Positions 1-9,470 of a DNA stretch of 64,000 nucleotides are shown piece after piece. Below the pieces are notes generated by a model. That model had not been told where the DNA came from, made no database searches, and saw only the letters and a list, made by a program, of their open reading frames with translations. The stretch is from NCBI GenBank assembly GCA_963691705.1, contig OY829542.1:26522579-26586578 (forward strand). Direction: 5' to 3'. The position numbers and the translations under genes were made by a program. How positions within the stretch are numbered: the stretch's first letter is position 1; each line of letters starts with the position of its first letter. Source of the stretch: Viola odorata. Its lineage: Eukaryota; Streptophyta; Magnoliopsida; Malpighiales; Violaceae.

Positions 1-350
1 CTATGCTATGAACTCGGGATTTCTTGCGATAAGCTAAGAGGATAGGGCCATGAGCGAGCGCTACTTGGTTGTTCTTCGAATGTTTGGTCTGATTTTTTGG
101 GTTTTTTTTAGTGAAATGATTGTGTTTATCTCGGATTTTTCGAGTTGCTTTGGATAGATAATCGATATGGAAAAGATGAGGCATTTTGAATAAATATCCG
201 AAGGAGTACGACTTTATTAAAAGCATTTACAAAAGTATGGTAAACTTTGCCAACTACCTAAATTCATCAAAAATGGCTAAGATAGATGAAATTAGGGGTC
301 CTAGCTAAAAAGAAAAGATTTGCCGATATCCGAGCCTTTCCATGAAGGTG

Positions 351-2030
351 TCAATCCTGGGCGTCAGAGTTCTCTTGCCAAAGGTACTCTATCGAAGCCA
401 ACTCCCCTTTCTGCATCTCTATCTCAACTTCTAATGCGGTAATTCGGCTTTGCAAAGTCTGGCTTTTCCTATCCCCCAAATCCGCACGAGTAGTCAAGAC
501 CCTTATCGTCGAATCCCTATCTTTGATTATGGCACTTGATGCTTCTCTTTTGCGGGTTTCGCTGCTCAAGTGTTCTTTGAAGGCCCTGAGGGCCACCTTC
601 TTTTGTACTGTCTGTACCCGGACAAAATCCCTGTGACGCCGGTCCACCTCATTCTTTTGGACTTCTGCGTAGCATTGACGTGCTTCGGCGGTATCTCTTT
701 CCTCTGTCATCAGATCTTGCTCTTCCTGCGCTGCTCGCATTTGCTCTACCACTTGTGCGTAAGCCATGGCATCCATTCCTCCACTTACTTGTGATTCCCC
801 TTCCTCTTCCATCGGTTTCTGATTTTCTGGGCGAGGTAAGATATTACCGTTAACTCGTTGCAATCTCCACTGTGGATATTGTGGTATCGTAGCTGCAGGG
901 GTAACACGTACTTTGAGACAAAATGGGTTGGCCTAGTCTTGGGCGTACACCTGGATGTTCTGATTTTCTCCAGTGTGTGGCAGATCTGATTTCGTCATGC
1001 CGAAAGTCACTGGAATGATTTGGGTGATGCAAAACTGTCTGAGTACGAGGGCAGGGCAGTAGTGAGCACATCCCCATGCTCCGATTAGAGGAACCCAAGG
1101 TAGGCCCCCCCAGCAGACGATAGGATCGGAGATTCGCAGCCACTTGGCATGCCAACTGAAGTCCTCTTCTGAGAGGTTTATGAATCGGTCAATCCAAACG
1201 TCCTTGTTCTCCATCTCCCATTTATCTGCGGTCATTGCATTGATAACTCTGAGCAGAGGACATGACCTGATGTAGCTTTCGATGAAGATGGACTGATCAG
1301 GAACTTGTTTGAAGTGGCTGATCAACCATGCTGTCAGTAACTGGGTGCAGCAGGTGAGCTTCCCTTTCCCTTTCCTTCGACAAGAGTCCAAAGAGCGAAA
1401 GGTCTCGGCCAAGATGGCTGTTGTAGGGTTGATGGCATTTACCTCCATCTCGTAAAAGATGTTGGCTGCTGAAAAGTCGATGGCGTTTCTCATCCTCGGA
1501 AAAAGGACGAATCCTACAATGGCGAAGGCCAGAATCCTTAAGCGCCTGGCTCTATTGGATAGCTGAAATCGTGCCTCAATATCCGACCAACACCACACGT
1601 AGTCACCCTCCTTGACACGAGTAGTGATTCCTAATAGCTTGTAGAGTCTTATTTTTACACTCGCAGAGTCAAGTCGGACATTCTGGTAGATGGTTGATAT
1701 GGGAGATGCGAAGCACATCAAAGCTGAGTACTCCTCGAGGGTGGGAGTTAGGTCTACTCCTTTGTCGAAAGAGAAGCAATGGTAATAGGGATCTCAGAAC
1801 TTTAGGGCTGCCCTGATGCAACCCCAATCAGTCTTGACGTCCACTAGGGTCAGTAGCTTTCCATAACTACCCTCAAACTGCGTCTCCTCATCTTCAGTCA
1901 GCTCATTTCTTAACATCTGAATCCTTGTTAAATCAAAGTCTACAACCTCTACTTTGATTTTAGTGGTGATGTCAGGGGCGAATCCCTATTCCAACAGATC
2001 TCCTCGGGCAACTTGATCGTCGAAGCTTCA
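351..2030 (-). pseudogene. Tat1 extra ORF: DUF7745-like region plus C-terminal coiled coil
   Basis: One minus-strand frame runs from about 2030 to 351. It is broken by three in-frame stops: TAG at 1986-1988, TGA at 1794-1796 (in a conserved W position of KFWDP type) and TAG at 933-935. The N-terminal two thirds match the pattern of DUF7745 plant-retroelement proteins: TPTLEEYSAL, then RLRILAFAIVGFVLFP, then ILAETFRSLDSCRRKGKGK and VPLIGAWGC. The last 170 residues are charged heptad-like sequence (ERDTAEARQCYAEVQKNEVD, SSETRKREASSAI) and resemble the short ORF at 31230-31637 in Tat2. Such ORFs lie upstream of gag in Tat/Ogre elements and their function is unknown. No start codon could be placed with confidence. 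Confidence 0.75.
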
Positions 2031-2585
2031 TCCCCCAAAAATATCAAATGAAAGTAACGTAGGTGCTGTCATAGCGAATGAGCAAAATGGGTCCTGTGGG
2101 ACAATAGAATTTTAAGTGCTAAGTAAACTGTGCGTGTGAGAAATCCGCAGTTCGTATAGCAGAAAAAATCACGTCAGTATGCCAACAAGACAAATAGAGC
2201 CACGACAAACAGTTATAATCATGATGCGCGTGCTGGGGCTCTTATTCCAACACCTCTAACTGGCTTGAACGGTTCCCGGATGATACCATGAAAAGGTCCC
2301 TAAAGTGTCGTCCAGTGTCCCGATTCCTTGCGAAATCGAGTAACCTTTCGACTGGCTTTAGGGGTTCATCCGAGTTGGGGTTGGCGAACACTACCTAGGA
2401 CATGTGTCCTAGGGCGTCACTACTACCCTCATATTTGGTAATTGTCCCCTGGGTGTAGGGCGCTATGAAATGCATATGACAATTGATAAAGCAAATAAAT
2501 AAACAGACCAGCAATTGATCAAAGCAAATAAATAAACAAACAAATAACACCTCTCTAAAAAGATAAAACCGGCTCCGACCTACTT

Positions 2586-2603
2586 TCCCCAGTGAAGTCG
2601 CCA
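2586..2603 (-). other. Primer-binding site of Tat1 (tRNA-Arg type)
   Basis: On the minus strand the site reads TGGCGACTTCACTGGGGA, three bases inside the LTR edge. It differs at one position from the complement of the 3' end of plant tRNA-Arg(ACG), the primer reported for Ogre elements. Tat2 has the same sequence, which supports a common family. Confidence 0.85.
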
Positions 2604-3545
2604 AACTGTCGGGCCCCCACGAAAAATTACGAAAAGGTAATTCGCGAGTGTGCAACGAAATTTGGGACCTTCAGATGCTCGGCGTAAAAGGGACGCCTAG
2701 CAGCATGCAATGGAGTCGCCACCTTAATTTGGTTGCTAGGTTTTAGGGAACCTTAATCGTCATGGCATAGGAAATATAATAAGTAAAAAAAACTAAAGGC
2801 ACAAAAAAGGGGTCTGGACCCCAGACAAAGGTTCGGGGTCGTATTATGGTCTCGGGAAGGTGTTAGACACCCGAGTCACATCCGAAAACGGTTACCGGTT
2901 GATGAGAGAGGTGTTTTTAAAAGGTGTTTGATGAAAATGCGTTTTGTTTTAAAAAGGGGGACCCTCAGAGGAATCGTCACTTTAGTCTTTTTATGATCGT
3001 GACATTCAGAAATAATTAATCATTGAACGGGGTTACCGTTTGAACGTCTTTCGGATGGGGTTACCGTTTATCGAGACCGATTGATTATTCTTGAACGTAA
3101 CGTGATGGGGCTGAATTTTCTGTAAGACTGAATGAGCGCCCTCTATGTCATCATCGGGCTATGTATGATTAGATTGATTGCTATGTGAACCTATCATGGA
3201 TTGCTAACAGAGTACAGATTTAAATGATTGATTTTGAAGTGGAAAAACCGATGTGGGATCGAAAGTCCCCATGTACATGCAGTCAATATATGCAAGAATT
3301 TGAAATCGCATGAGCATGGCATTTTAAGCAACTCTTTAAACACGTTGTTCATGTGGGTTGATTTTAGTTCTAGCAGTTCTATATATTATGCGTACGATTA
3401 ATATGTACGAAAAGCGTTGAATAAATAAAAAGGAATCGAAAGGCATACTTTCGAGCGAAGCTTGAAATTAAAACCTACAAAATGAGAGTGTTAGCGATAG
3501 CTTGAGAAATAAATAAGCAATTTATGAGTGCGAAAATTTAAATGA

Positions 3546-4300
3546 CAGTGGATTGCATGCGTAAAATGATGGATTTCACGCATACGAAAGTGAGATGCTG
3601 AGTTTGATAAACAAATGATGACAGTTGATTGTGTGCGAAAAATGATGGATTTTACGCATACGAGTTTTTAGATGCTGTGTTGATTGCATGCGAAAAATGA
3701 TTGATTTTACGCATATGAGGATTTAAATGCTACGTTGATTTGCATGCGAAAAATGATTGATTTTAAGCATACGAGAATTTAAATGCTGTTTTGATTTGCA
3801 TGTGAAAAATGATTGATTTTACACATACGAAAATTTAACTGCTAACGTGATTGCATGCGAAAAATGATTGATTTTAAGCATACGAGAATTTAAATGCTAT
3901 CGTGATTGCATGCGAAAAATGATTGATTTTAAGCATACGAGAATTAAATGTTGTTTTGATTTGCATGTGAAAAATGATTGATTTTACACAAACAAAAATT
4001 TAACTGCTAACGTGATTGCATGCGAAAAATGATTGATTTTAAGCATACGAGAATTAAATGTTTTGTTTTGCATGTGAAAAATGATTGATTTTACACATAC
4101 GAAAATTTAACTGCTAACGTGATTGCATGCGAAAAATGATTGATTTTAAGCATACGAGAATTTAAATGCTACGTTGATTTGCATGTGAAAAATGATTGAT
4201 TTTACACATACGAGAATTTAAATGCTAACGTGATTGCATGCGAAAAATGATGGATTTTAAGCATACGAGAATTTAAACGCTAATGTGATTGCAAAAAAAT
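3546..4300. repeat. Tandem array of 55-62 bp units inside the Tat1 LTR
   Basis: About 13 head-to-tail copies are built around GCATGCGAAAAATGATTGA, then TTTTA(A/C)GCATACGAGAA and an AT-rich spacer. Each unit carries the palindrome GCATGC (or GCATGT) and a nearby GCATACG. Some copies differ by one or a few bases and the spacers vary in length. The array lies in U3, upstream of the TATA box on the minus strand. Confidence 0.9.
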
Positions 4301-5281
4301 TGAATGCAGTTGACGATTCACAGGGGATTTAAAACAGTTGGATAATTTGCAGAAAGTAAACAATTGATATTGCGGAAAAATTTCCAGCAGTTTGCAAAAA
4401 ATTAAAGCAGTTGATATTGCGGAAAATAAAACAATTGATATTGCAGAAAATAAAACAGTTGATGTTGCGGAAGAATTTCCAGCAGTTTGCGAAAAATTAA
4501 AGCAGTTGATATTTACGAGAATTAAAATGCGACCGACCATGTAGGCAGTAAAATGAATGACTGAATTTAAATTGCCGAAAGTAAATTGCGGAAATTTAAA
4601 GTGCGAATAATTTAAACAGTTGATAAGTACAGAAAATTAAACAGTTGATATTGCGAAAAATAATCATACGAAGCATACGAATTATTTTTACGAAAAACGT
4701 GATCCGAAGTTCCGGAAAGGATTAAAAATGGGCTGGGTCCAGTTGAAAAAGGAAAAGAAAATTGAAATGGGCCAGGAACTATTCCTGGCCCAAGGAAATA
4801 AATTAAACGGTGATGGGCCTAGCTACTGCCGGGGGCCAAGGTCCGGCTGCCCTTACCCGTTTTGCGCGATCTTCGTACCAAAACGCTCGTCTCCTCGACG
4901 ACGTCTCGACCGTACTAAGCTCGAATTTTAATACAAAACCTACCGAGTTTAATTTTGAAAAAACGACCGAACCGTTAATTATCGAAAACTAATTAATTCG
5001 CACAATCTAGCTAACGATTTTTAAAATTGAGAGTATGTATTTACTCTACATCATGCATGTGAATTAATAGCACAAAAACAATCAATATATTTGCTTGAAA
5101 TCAAGCCAAACGAAATTAAAAAGAAAACGTGCATAAACAAACAAAAACGCTAGAGAGAGAAAGCTTACTCTCAAGCTTTTAAACTGGGCGATTGTCGCTC
5201 AATATGAGCTAGCTAATCAAGAGGGAGAAGGAGCAAGGATTTCTTGCAAGATTGGAGCCGTTTAAACGTTGAGAGGGAGGG

Positions 5282-5291
5282 TCCTTTTATA
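5282..5291 (-). promoter_or_regulatory. TATA box of the Tat1 LTR
   Basis: The minus strand reads CTATAAAAGG followed by GACCCTCCCTCTC. It lies within the LTR at the place expected for the U3/R boundary. Function is inferred from sequence only. Confidence 0.55.
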
Positions 5292-6358
5292 GGCCGAAGA
5301 TCGCGTGAGGAGGGAGACGCGGGGCTGCGCGTGGTGGCTGTTCTTCGTGCTGGCGGGGCTACGGCTGTGAGGTGGAGAGTCTAGGGTCGAGGGTGATGAT
5401 GAACGAGGGGACATGAAACAGTTTGAGGCGATGGGAGCAGGCTGCACAGTGGCCTGCTCCGCTGCTATTCACGTCCATGGTGCATGTGCACTATGGCTTA
5501 GAAAATAGTCAACCGTTGATCTGGTTGACTATTTCTAGTTGACCAGATCAACGGTTGTGATCAACTTGATTTTTAATTTATTTAAATTGCCTCGAGCCGA
5601 GTCCTGCGAGCAATCGTTCAGATTTTTCGAACCGAAGGTACCTGCGCGTAGAGAAAAATACGACGAGTCCAACCGTATACAACGAATAATGAAAATTTCT
5701 TGTTTGACATGTTTATTTTCTCATTCAAAAGTGTGAAACGCGGGAACGGAAAAATAAAAATGTTACGCCGAAAATTACACGAATCGCTGTAGACCGTTGC
5801 GACCAGAAAAAAATCTAGCAACTAGTTGATGGAAAGCATTTCAAAGTCAAGCTATTGTCCGAGCAGACTTACTCGGGTCCAATAAAAGCTCGAATGAAAA
5901 ATAATAATAAAATAATAAAAATACTAAAAAATGCGCGAAAATATAAAAAATCCTAAAATTCATGTGATGACCTAAAACGAAGAAAAAACTAGCAAACGAC
6001 TGTCGGATAGTCAAAAATGTAGTTTTTACGGCTAAAAATAAAATTGATAATAATAATGAAAATACATGCCGAAAAATTAAAAACGCGATTTCGAAAGCTG
6101 ATGATGCTAAAATACAACGAAACACCTAAAAATGCTAGCGACAATAAATTAACTGAAAATGACTGTAAATTAGCTAAATAAAATAAATGCTAAAATTGAT
6201 TAAAAATGGCGTCAAAATTCGGGTATCAACAGTATCTCACATGGTATTTTGAGGTTTTCCATAGGAAGCATACCCTCGGGAGAGAAGGTTTTTGGCACGA
6301 AGCATGGAGGTGATTTCAACTACCCTAATTCTCGTTGAACTTCTTTGTGTGCCCTTCC

Positions 6359-6394
6359 CGCATTCAGGACAATGCGCTACCTAAATGTGGGGAG
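6359..6394 (+). other. Hairpin plus ATGTGGGGAGGA motif (Athila-A, upstream copy)
   Basis: The stem is CGCATT/AATGCG with loop CAGGAC, followed eight bases later by ATGTGGGGAGGA. The Athila-B counterpart (50749-50785) has stem CACATT/AATGTG, a compensatory change at one pair. Confidence 0.65.
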
Positions 6395-7921
6395 GATTTA
6401 TTTGTGATTGTCTTGTGTGACTGCATGTTTAAATTTCCGTTGTTTGCATGACTGTGTGTTTTTGTGAAAAACAATTTTCGAATTTTAATTTTTGTCAAAT
6501 TTCTCCCACTGCTAGTTTTTAAACCTCTTTGAATGGACACACACTTTTGATCATATGCGCACAAGTATCAACCATTAGACCTAGTTGTTCTCCTTTTTGC
6601 CTGCTGAACCTTATATCCATATCTAGGCCTAGACACCAGTAATCACAATAGCACCTAGTGAGCATTTTGAGCTTCCATGCCTATTTCTTTTCTTGAGTGA
6701 TTAGGATGCTTTAGCTAGGCACTGGTTGAGCTTGCATGATATCCCTAGGTATAGGAACCATTAGACTTGGGAAAGCTTCGATTTGACGAAAAACTTCGCA
6801 TCAATGTCTTTTTCTTTCTTCTCTCTCTCTTTTGTTCTTTTTCTCTCTTTCCTTTTCACGTCCCCGATGCTCCCCTTCTTTTCATATTCTCTCCTAACCA
6901 TTCAAACTTTTTCTTGATCTTTTTTCTTGGCAGGTGAGGTAGCGATTGTTGAGGGTAACGTCGAGGGCTAGACATCCAAAGGACGTGCAGACAAGGCCAA
7001 GTGTGGGGAAGCAGAGAGTAAGACTTCAACGCAGAAAACAGAGTTCTAGGGCTCGAAAAGCAAAAAATTCTCCAACCCTAGTCCATTTTGAAAAGAATCG
7101 AGCCCCTAGAAAATTTCAAGTGTGGGGAAGCCGAAGAAGTTGACCATCGATGCTAGAAGCAGATCTAGGGAAAGAGCCGAAAGAATAAAAAATCAAAAGT
7201 TTCATGCCCTAGAAGATTCATATTTTTGAAAGTTCGTACCACCTCCATATTTAAAAAAAAAAAACCCAATCAAAAATTCAAAATAAAAGGAGGGGGGCAT
7301 TACACGAACTAAAGAGTATCCGTATCCAATGCTGCAACAAGAGAAGAACTTCCTACCCTCGAAGAAGAATACCTCCGTCTAGCCCCCGAATCGCCTTCGT
7401 GCCCTCGATAAGAGCTGCCTTGCCACTTCACCTTTTTCATAAGCTAAGGAATCCATCCAGGTTCTGTCTGCTTCTTTCTTCTCTCTTTATCTATTTCTTT
7501 TCTCTCTTCATTTCTCCTCGCTTCTATTTCTTTTCTGTCTCCTTTCTTTTCTCTCCGACCCTACCCTTTTCTTTCTTTTTGCTGATGCGTTGTTCTTTCC
7601 GATTGATGATTGCCTATGCATGTGTACTGTGTAATCGGATTGATGTGCAAGTTTGATTTAGTGTTGTGTTATGTGCATTTAGTTTGAGCGGTAAAGACTT
7701 AGCCTTGCTTGCGAGAGTGAGTGTAAACACGTATCTGGTGAGGATTGCTGGTTAAGGGCCTGATGTTGGAAAGTTTGATCTTTGGGGTCGTTATCCCTCT
7801 GATTTGATGCAGGTGCCTTCTAGGTGAGCATGAGTTTGTGTGAAGTTAGGCTTGGTACCGGTTTGTATTTGTGTGTGATTAATTGTGTTGTTTGTTTCTT
7901 GATGCGATTTCCAGTTTTGTG

Positions 7922-7959
7922 AATGCTCGAGGGCGAGCATTGGGCAGTGTGGGGATGTT
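7922..7959 (+). other. Hairpin plus polypurine tract at the Athila-A 3' LTR
   Basis: The stem is AATGCTC/GAGCATT with loop GAGGGC, then GGGC and AGTGTGGGGATGTT, which directly abuts the LTR start TGATCGCACG at 7960. The G-rich tract sits where the plus-strand primer must be. Athila-B has the same arrangement at 52191-52227. Confidence 0.7.
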
Positions 7960-8292
7960 TGATCGCACGTTTTTATTGTAGGTTTTTCTCCCTTATTTCG
8001 GCCCTTTCGAGGGCATGATACTTATGATTTGCCCCTTTTCCCCATCTTTTTGCAAATCAGTGGCTCAAGGAAGAAAAGGGTGAAAGCGAGCGATTTTGGA
8101 AGGATTTCTGGAACTTTGGAGCATCGAGGTCTAGAAGAGCGGAAGGTCATCGTGCCCTCGACGCTAACTAGACCAGTGAGCAGTCTTGTGCCCTTGACAT
8201 TTTCACATCGGATCAAAGATCAAAAGCCAAAGAAAGGAATCTCTGAAGATTCGCACGAGATTCTAAGCGTTTCTAAAAGATGTCAGGCGCTG
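7960..8292 (+). repeat. Athila-A 3' LTR, first piece
   Basis: The LTR starts TGATCGCACGTTTTT. Like the Athila-B LTR, it is rich in phrases such as GCCCTCGA. It stops at the border of the hAT-like fragment. No gene was seen. Confidence 0.7.
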
Positions 8293-8888
8293 CTAGGGGT
8301 GGCAAAAATCTACCCATACCCAATGGGTACCCATACCCAACTAATTTATGTGGGTATGAGTGTTAAATGGGTTAGTGCAATTTTTAAATGGGTATAAATG
8401 GGTAATATACCCATTTAAACTAAAATATGTGTGTTTTATTGGGTTGGGTAATGGGTACCCAATGGGTACCAATTACACTCAAATCAATCTTATATCTCTC
8501 CTTCTCTTCTCTCTCTCATCTTTTTTATTTTTTATTTTTAAACAAATTCAATTTTCTTACTCTATATAATGAACAAAATAAATTAAAAATTACAACAACG
8601 TAATATCTATTTCGAGATGAGTAATTCTATATCCACTTTTCTTATTTTATTGAATTTTTTAAAAATGGGTTTTTTTATACTTTTCATGAGATAAAATTAT
8701 GATCATAAATCATTCATATACATATATAAAATGCGTCCATGTTAGTTAATTTATTTTTTTAATTAATTAAATTTATTGTTATTATAATTAGTAGACTAAA
8801 CTTTATTTTTAATTTGTAAAATCAATGTAATATTTGTATTGATATATATTTTCTTTTTTTGTAATAATATGATTTTTTGTTTGCTTAT

Positions 8889-8890
<2 letters not shown>
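8293..8890 (+). mobile_element. hAT-like terminal fragment with subterminal TGGGTA/TACCCA repeats
   Basis: The fragment opens with TAGGGGTGGCAAAA, a form typical of plant hAT terminal inverted repeats. The first 190 bases hold more than a dozen copies of TGGGTA or TACCCA in both orientations, as in hAT subterminal transposase-binding regions. The rest is AT-rich and without coding potential. No matching right-hand terminal repeat was found before the AT microsatellite, so the right end appears lost. GGCGCTGC just before the element would be the 8-bp target duplication, but its partner was not found. Confidence 0.55.

Positions 8891-8891
<1 letters not shown>

Positions 8892-8954
<63 letters not shown>
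8892..8954. repeat. (AT)n microsatellite
   Basis: About 31 uninterrupted AT dinucleotides. The minus-strand ORF across it is an artefact. It lies about 120 bp from the caulimovirid segment. Confidence 0.95.
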
Positions 8955-8958
<4 letters not shown>

Positions 8959-9017
8959 CGAAGGCCGGATAAAAGCTGGTGTTGAAGATATACAGTACCA
9001 ACAGTCACCGGTTTGAC

Positions 9018-9070
9018 TTTTTTTTTGTTTTTTTTGTTTTTTTTGTTTTTTGTTTTTTGTTTTTTTTATT
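9018..9070. repeat. (T6-9 G)n low-complexity tract
   Basis: Runs of six to nine T are separated by single G. The tract marks the left border of the caulimovirid segment. The 60 bases between it and the AT repeat are unassigned. Confidence 0.9.
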
Positions 9071-9212
9071 ATGGGCTACTGTTTAGTGCTTGGGAACTAA
9101 GGGGCTATTAAGGCTAGAAACTAGAGAGAGAAATTAGTGAGACATAGAGTTTGAAAGAAAATGCTCTCGTTGTATTGATTTTTTCGTGTTTTTACAAATG
9201 AAGGGGAAGTCC

Positions 9213-9222
9213 CCTTATATAG
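9213..9222 (-). promoter_or_regulatory. TATA box of the caulimovirid pregenomic RNA promoter
   Basis: The minus strand reads CTATATAAGG followed by GGACTTCCCCTTCATTTG, very like other caulimovirid core promoters. It lies about 190 bases downstream of the as-1-like repeats. Confidence 0.75.
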
Positions 9223-9387
9223 AGAAACTAGAGAAACAGGCCAAAACAATTGGCCGACAAAAGTAAAGAAAAAAAATGGCCCTCGTTTAAAGTGGGCAAC
9301 GCATTATCTAAAAGGCATAAAAATAATTACATCCTGCCAAAAGACAGGGAATAAGTGGACATCTGTTTGAGCCAGCTGTTTCTGTGG

Positions 9388-9462
9388 TCGTCATTGCTTA
9401 CGTCTGTCTTCTGAATGCGTCATGGCTTACGTCTGTCTTCTGAATGCGTCATGGCTTACGTC
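9388..9462 (-). promoter_or_regulatory. Tandem as-1-like enhancer repeats
   Basis: On the minus strand the unit GACGTAAGCCATGACGCATT occurs twice at a 29-bp period (9443-9462 and 9414-9433). A third partial copy, GACGTAAGCAATGACGAC, follows. CaMV 35S as-1 has the same pair of TGACG-type boxes with the same spacing (GACGTAAGGGATGACGCA). as-1 is the known binding site of TGA-class bZIP factors. Confidence 0.8.
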
Positions 9463-9470
9463 TGTCTGTT

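Larger units (their letters stand above)
1..6231 (-). mobile_element. Tat1: Tat/Ogre-type Ty3/gypsy element, 5' half only
   Basis: The element runs right to left. Its 5' LTR (2607-6231) begins, read on the minus strand, with TGTTGATACCCG, close to the TGTTGCTACCCG start of Tat2. A tRNA-Arg-type primer site follows, then a long ORF with a DUF7745-like region and a coiled coil, which is the extra ORF known upstream of gag in Tat/Ogre elements. Gag, pol and the 3' LTR lie beyond base 1. It interrupts the 3' noncoding region of Athila-A; bases 6232-6236 (GTATC) should be one copy of its target duplication, and the other copy is outside the window. Confidence 0.85.
2607..6231 (-). repeat. 5' LTR of Tat1 (3,625 bp)
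   Basis: It reads TG...CA on the minus strand, with the internal edge CCCGACA next to the primer-binding site. A TATA-like CTATAAAAGG lies at about 5282-5291 on the minus strand, which would put the transcription start near 5255. The LTR contains a 13-copy tandem array (3546-4300) and a second, shorter repeat field of about 30 bp units (4310-4670). Small ORFs here are by-products of the repeats. No gene was seen. Confidence 0.85.
6232..7959 (+). other. 3' noncoding region of Athila-A
   Basis: No real ORF was seen. The region aligns block by block with 50730-52227 of Athila-B. In order it holds a hairpin and ATGTGGGGAGGA (6359-6394); a GGACACACACTT block (about 6535); a TTGCATGATATCCC block (about 6733); pyrimidine tracts; CTTGGCAG/GTGAGGTAG at about 6927-6943; AAGTGTGGGGAAG at 6999 and 7118; a CT-rich stretch (7460-7580); a GTGTAAACACGTATCTGGTG block (about 7720); and a hairpin plus the polypurine-like AGTGTGGGGATGTT (7922-7959) against the LTR. 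Confidence 0.75.
9075..9470 (-). promoter_or_regulatory. Caulimovirid intergenic region with promoter
   Basis: No ORF. In the direction of viral transcription it contains as-1-like repeats (9388-9462), about 165 bases of AT-rich sequence, a TATA box (9213-9222), a short GGGGA/TCCCC inverted repeat, and the expected start of the pregenomic RNA near 9185. The sequence after the TATA box loosely resembles the start region of the CaMV 35S promoter. The leader and primer site are cut off on the left. Confidence 0.75.

Noticed and set aside
4280..4540. Minus-strand ORF in the Tat1 LTR
   Set aside because: It follows the 30-bp repeat field and has repeat-derived sequence only.
8796..9008. ORF with Ile-Tyr repeats
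   Set aside because: It is only the translation of the AT microsatellite.
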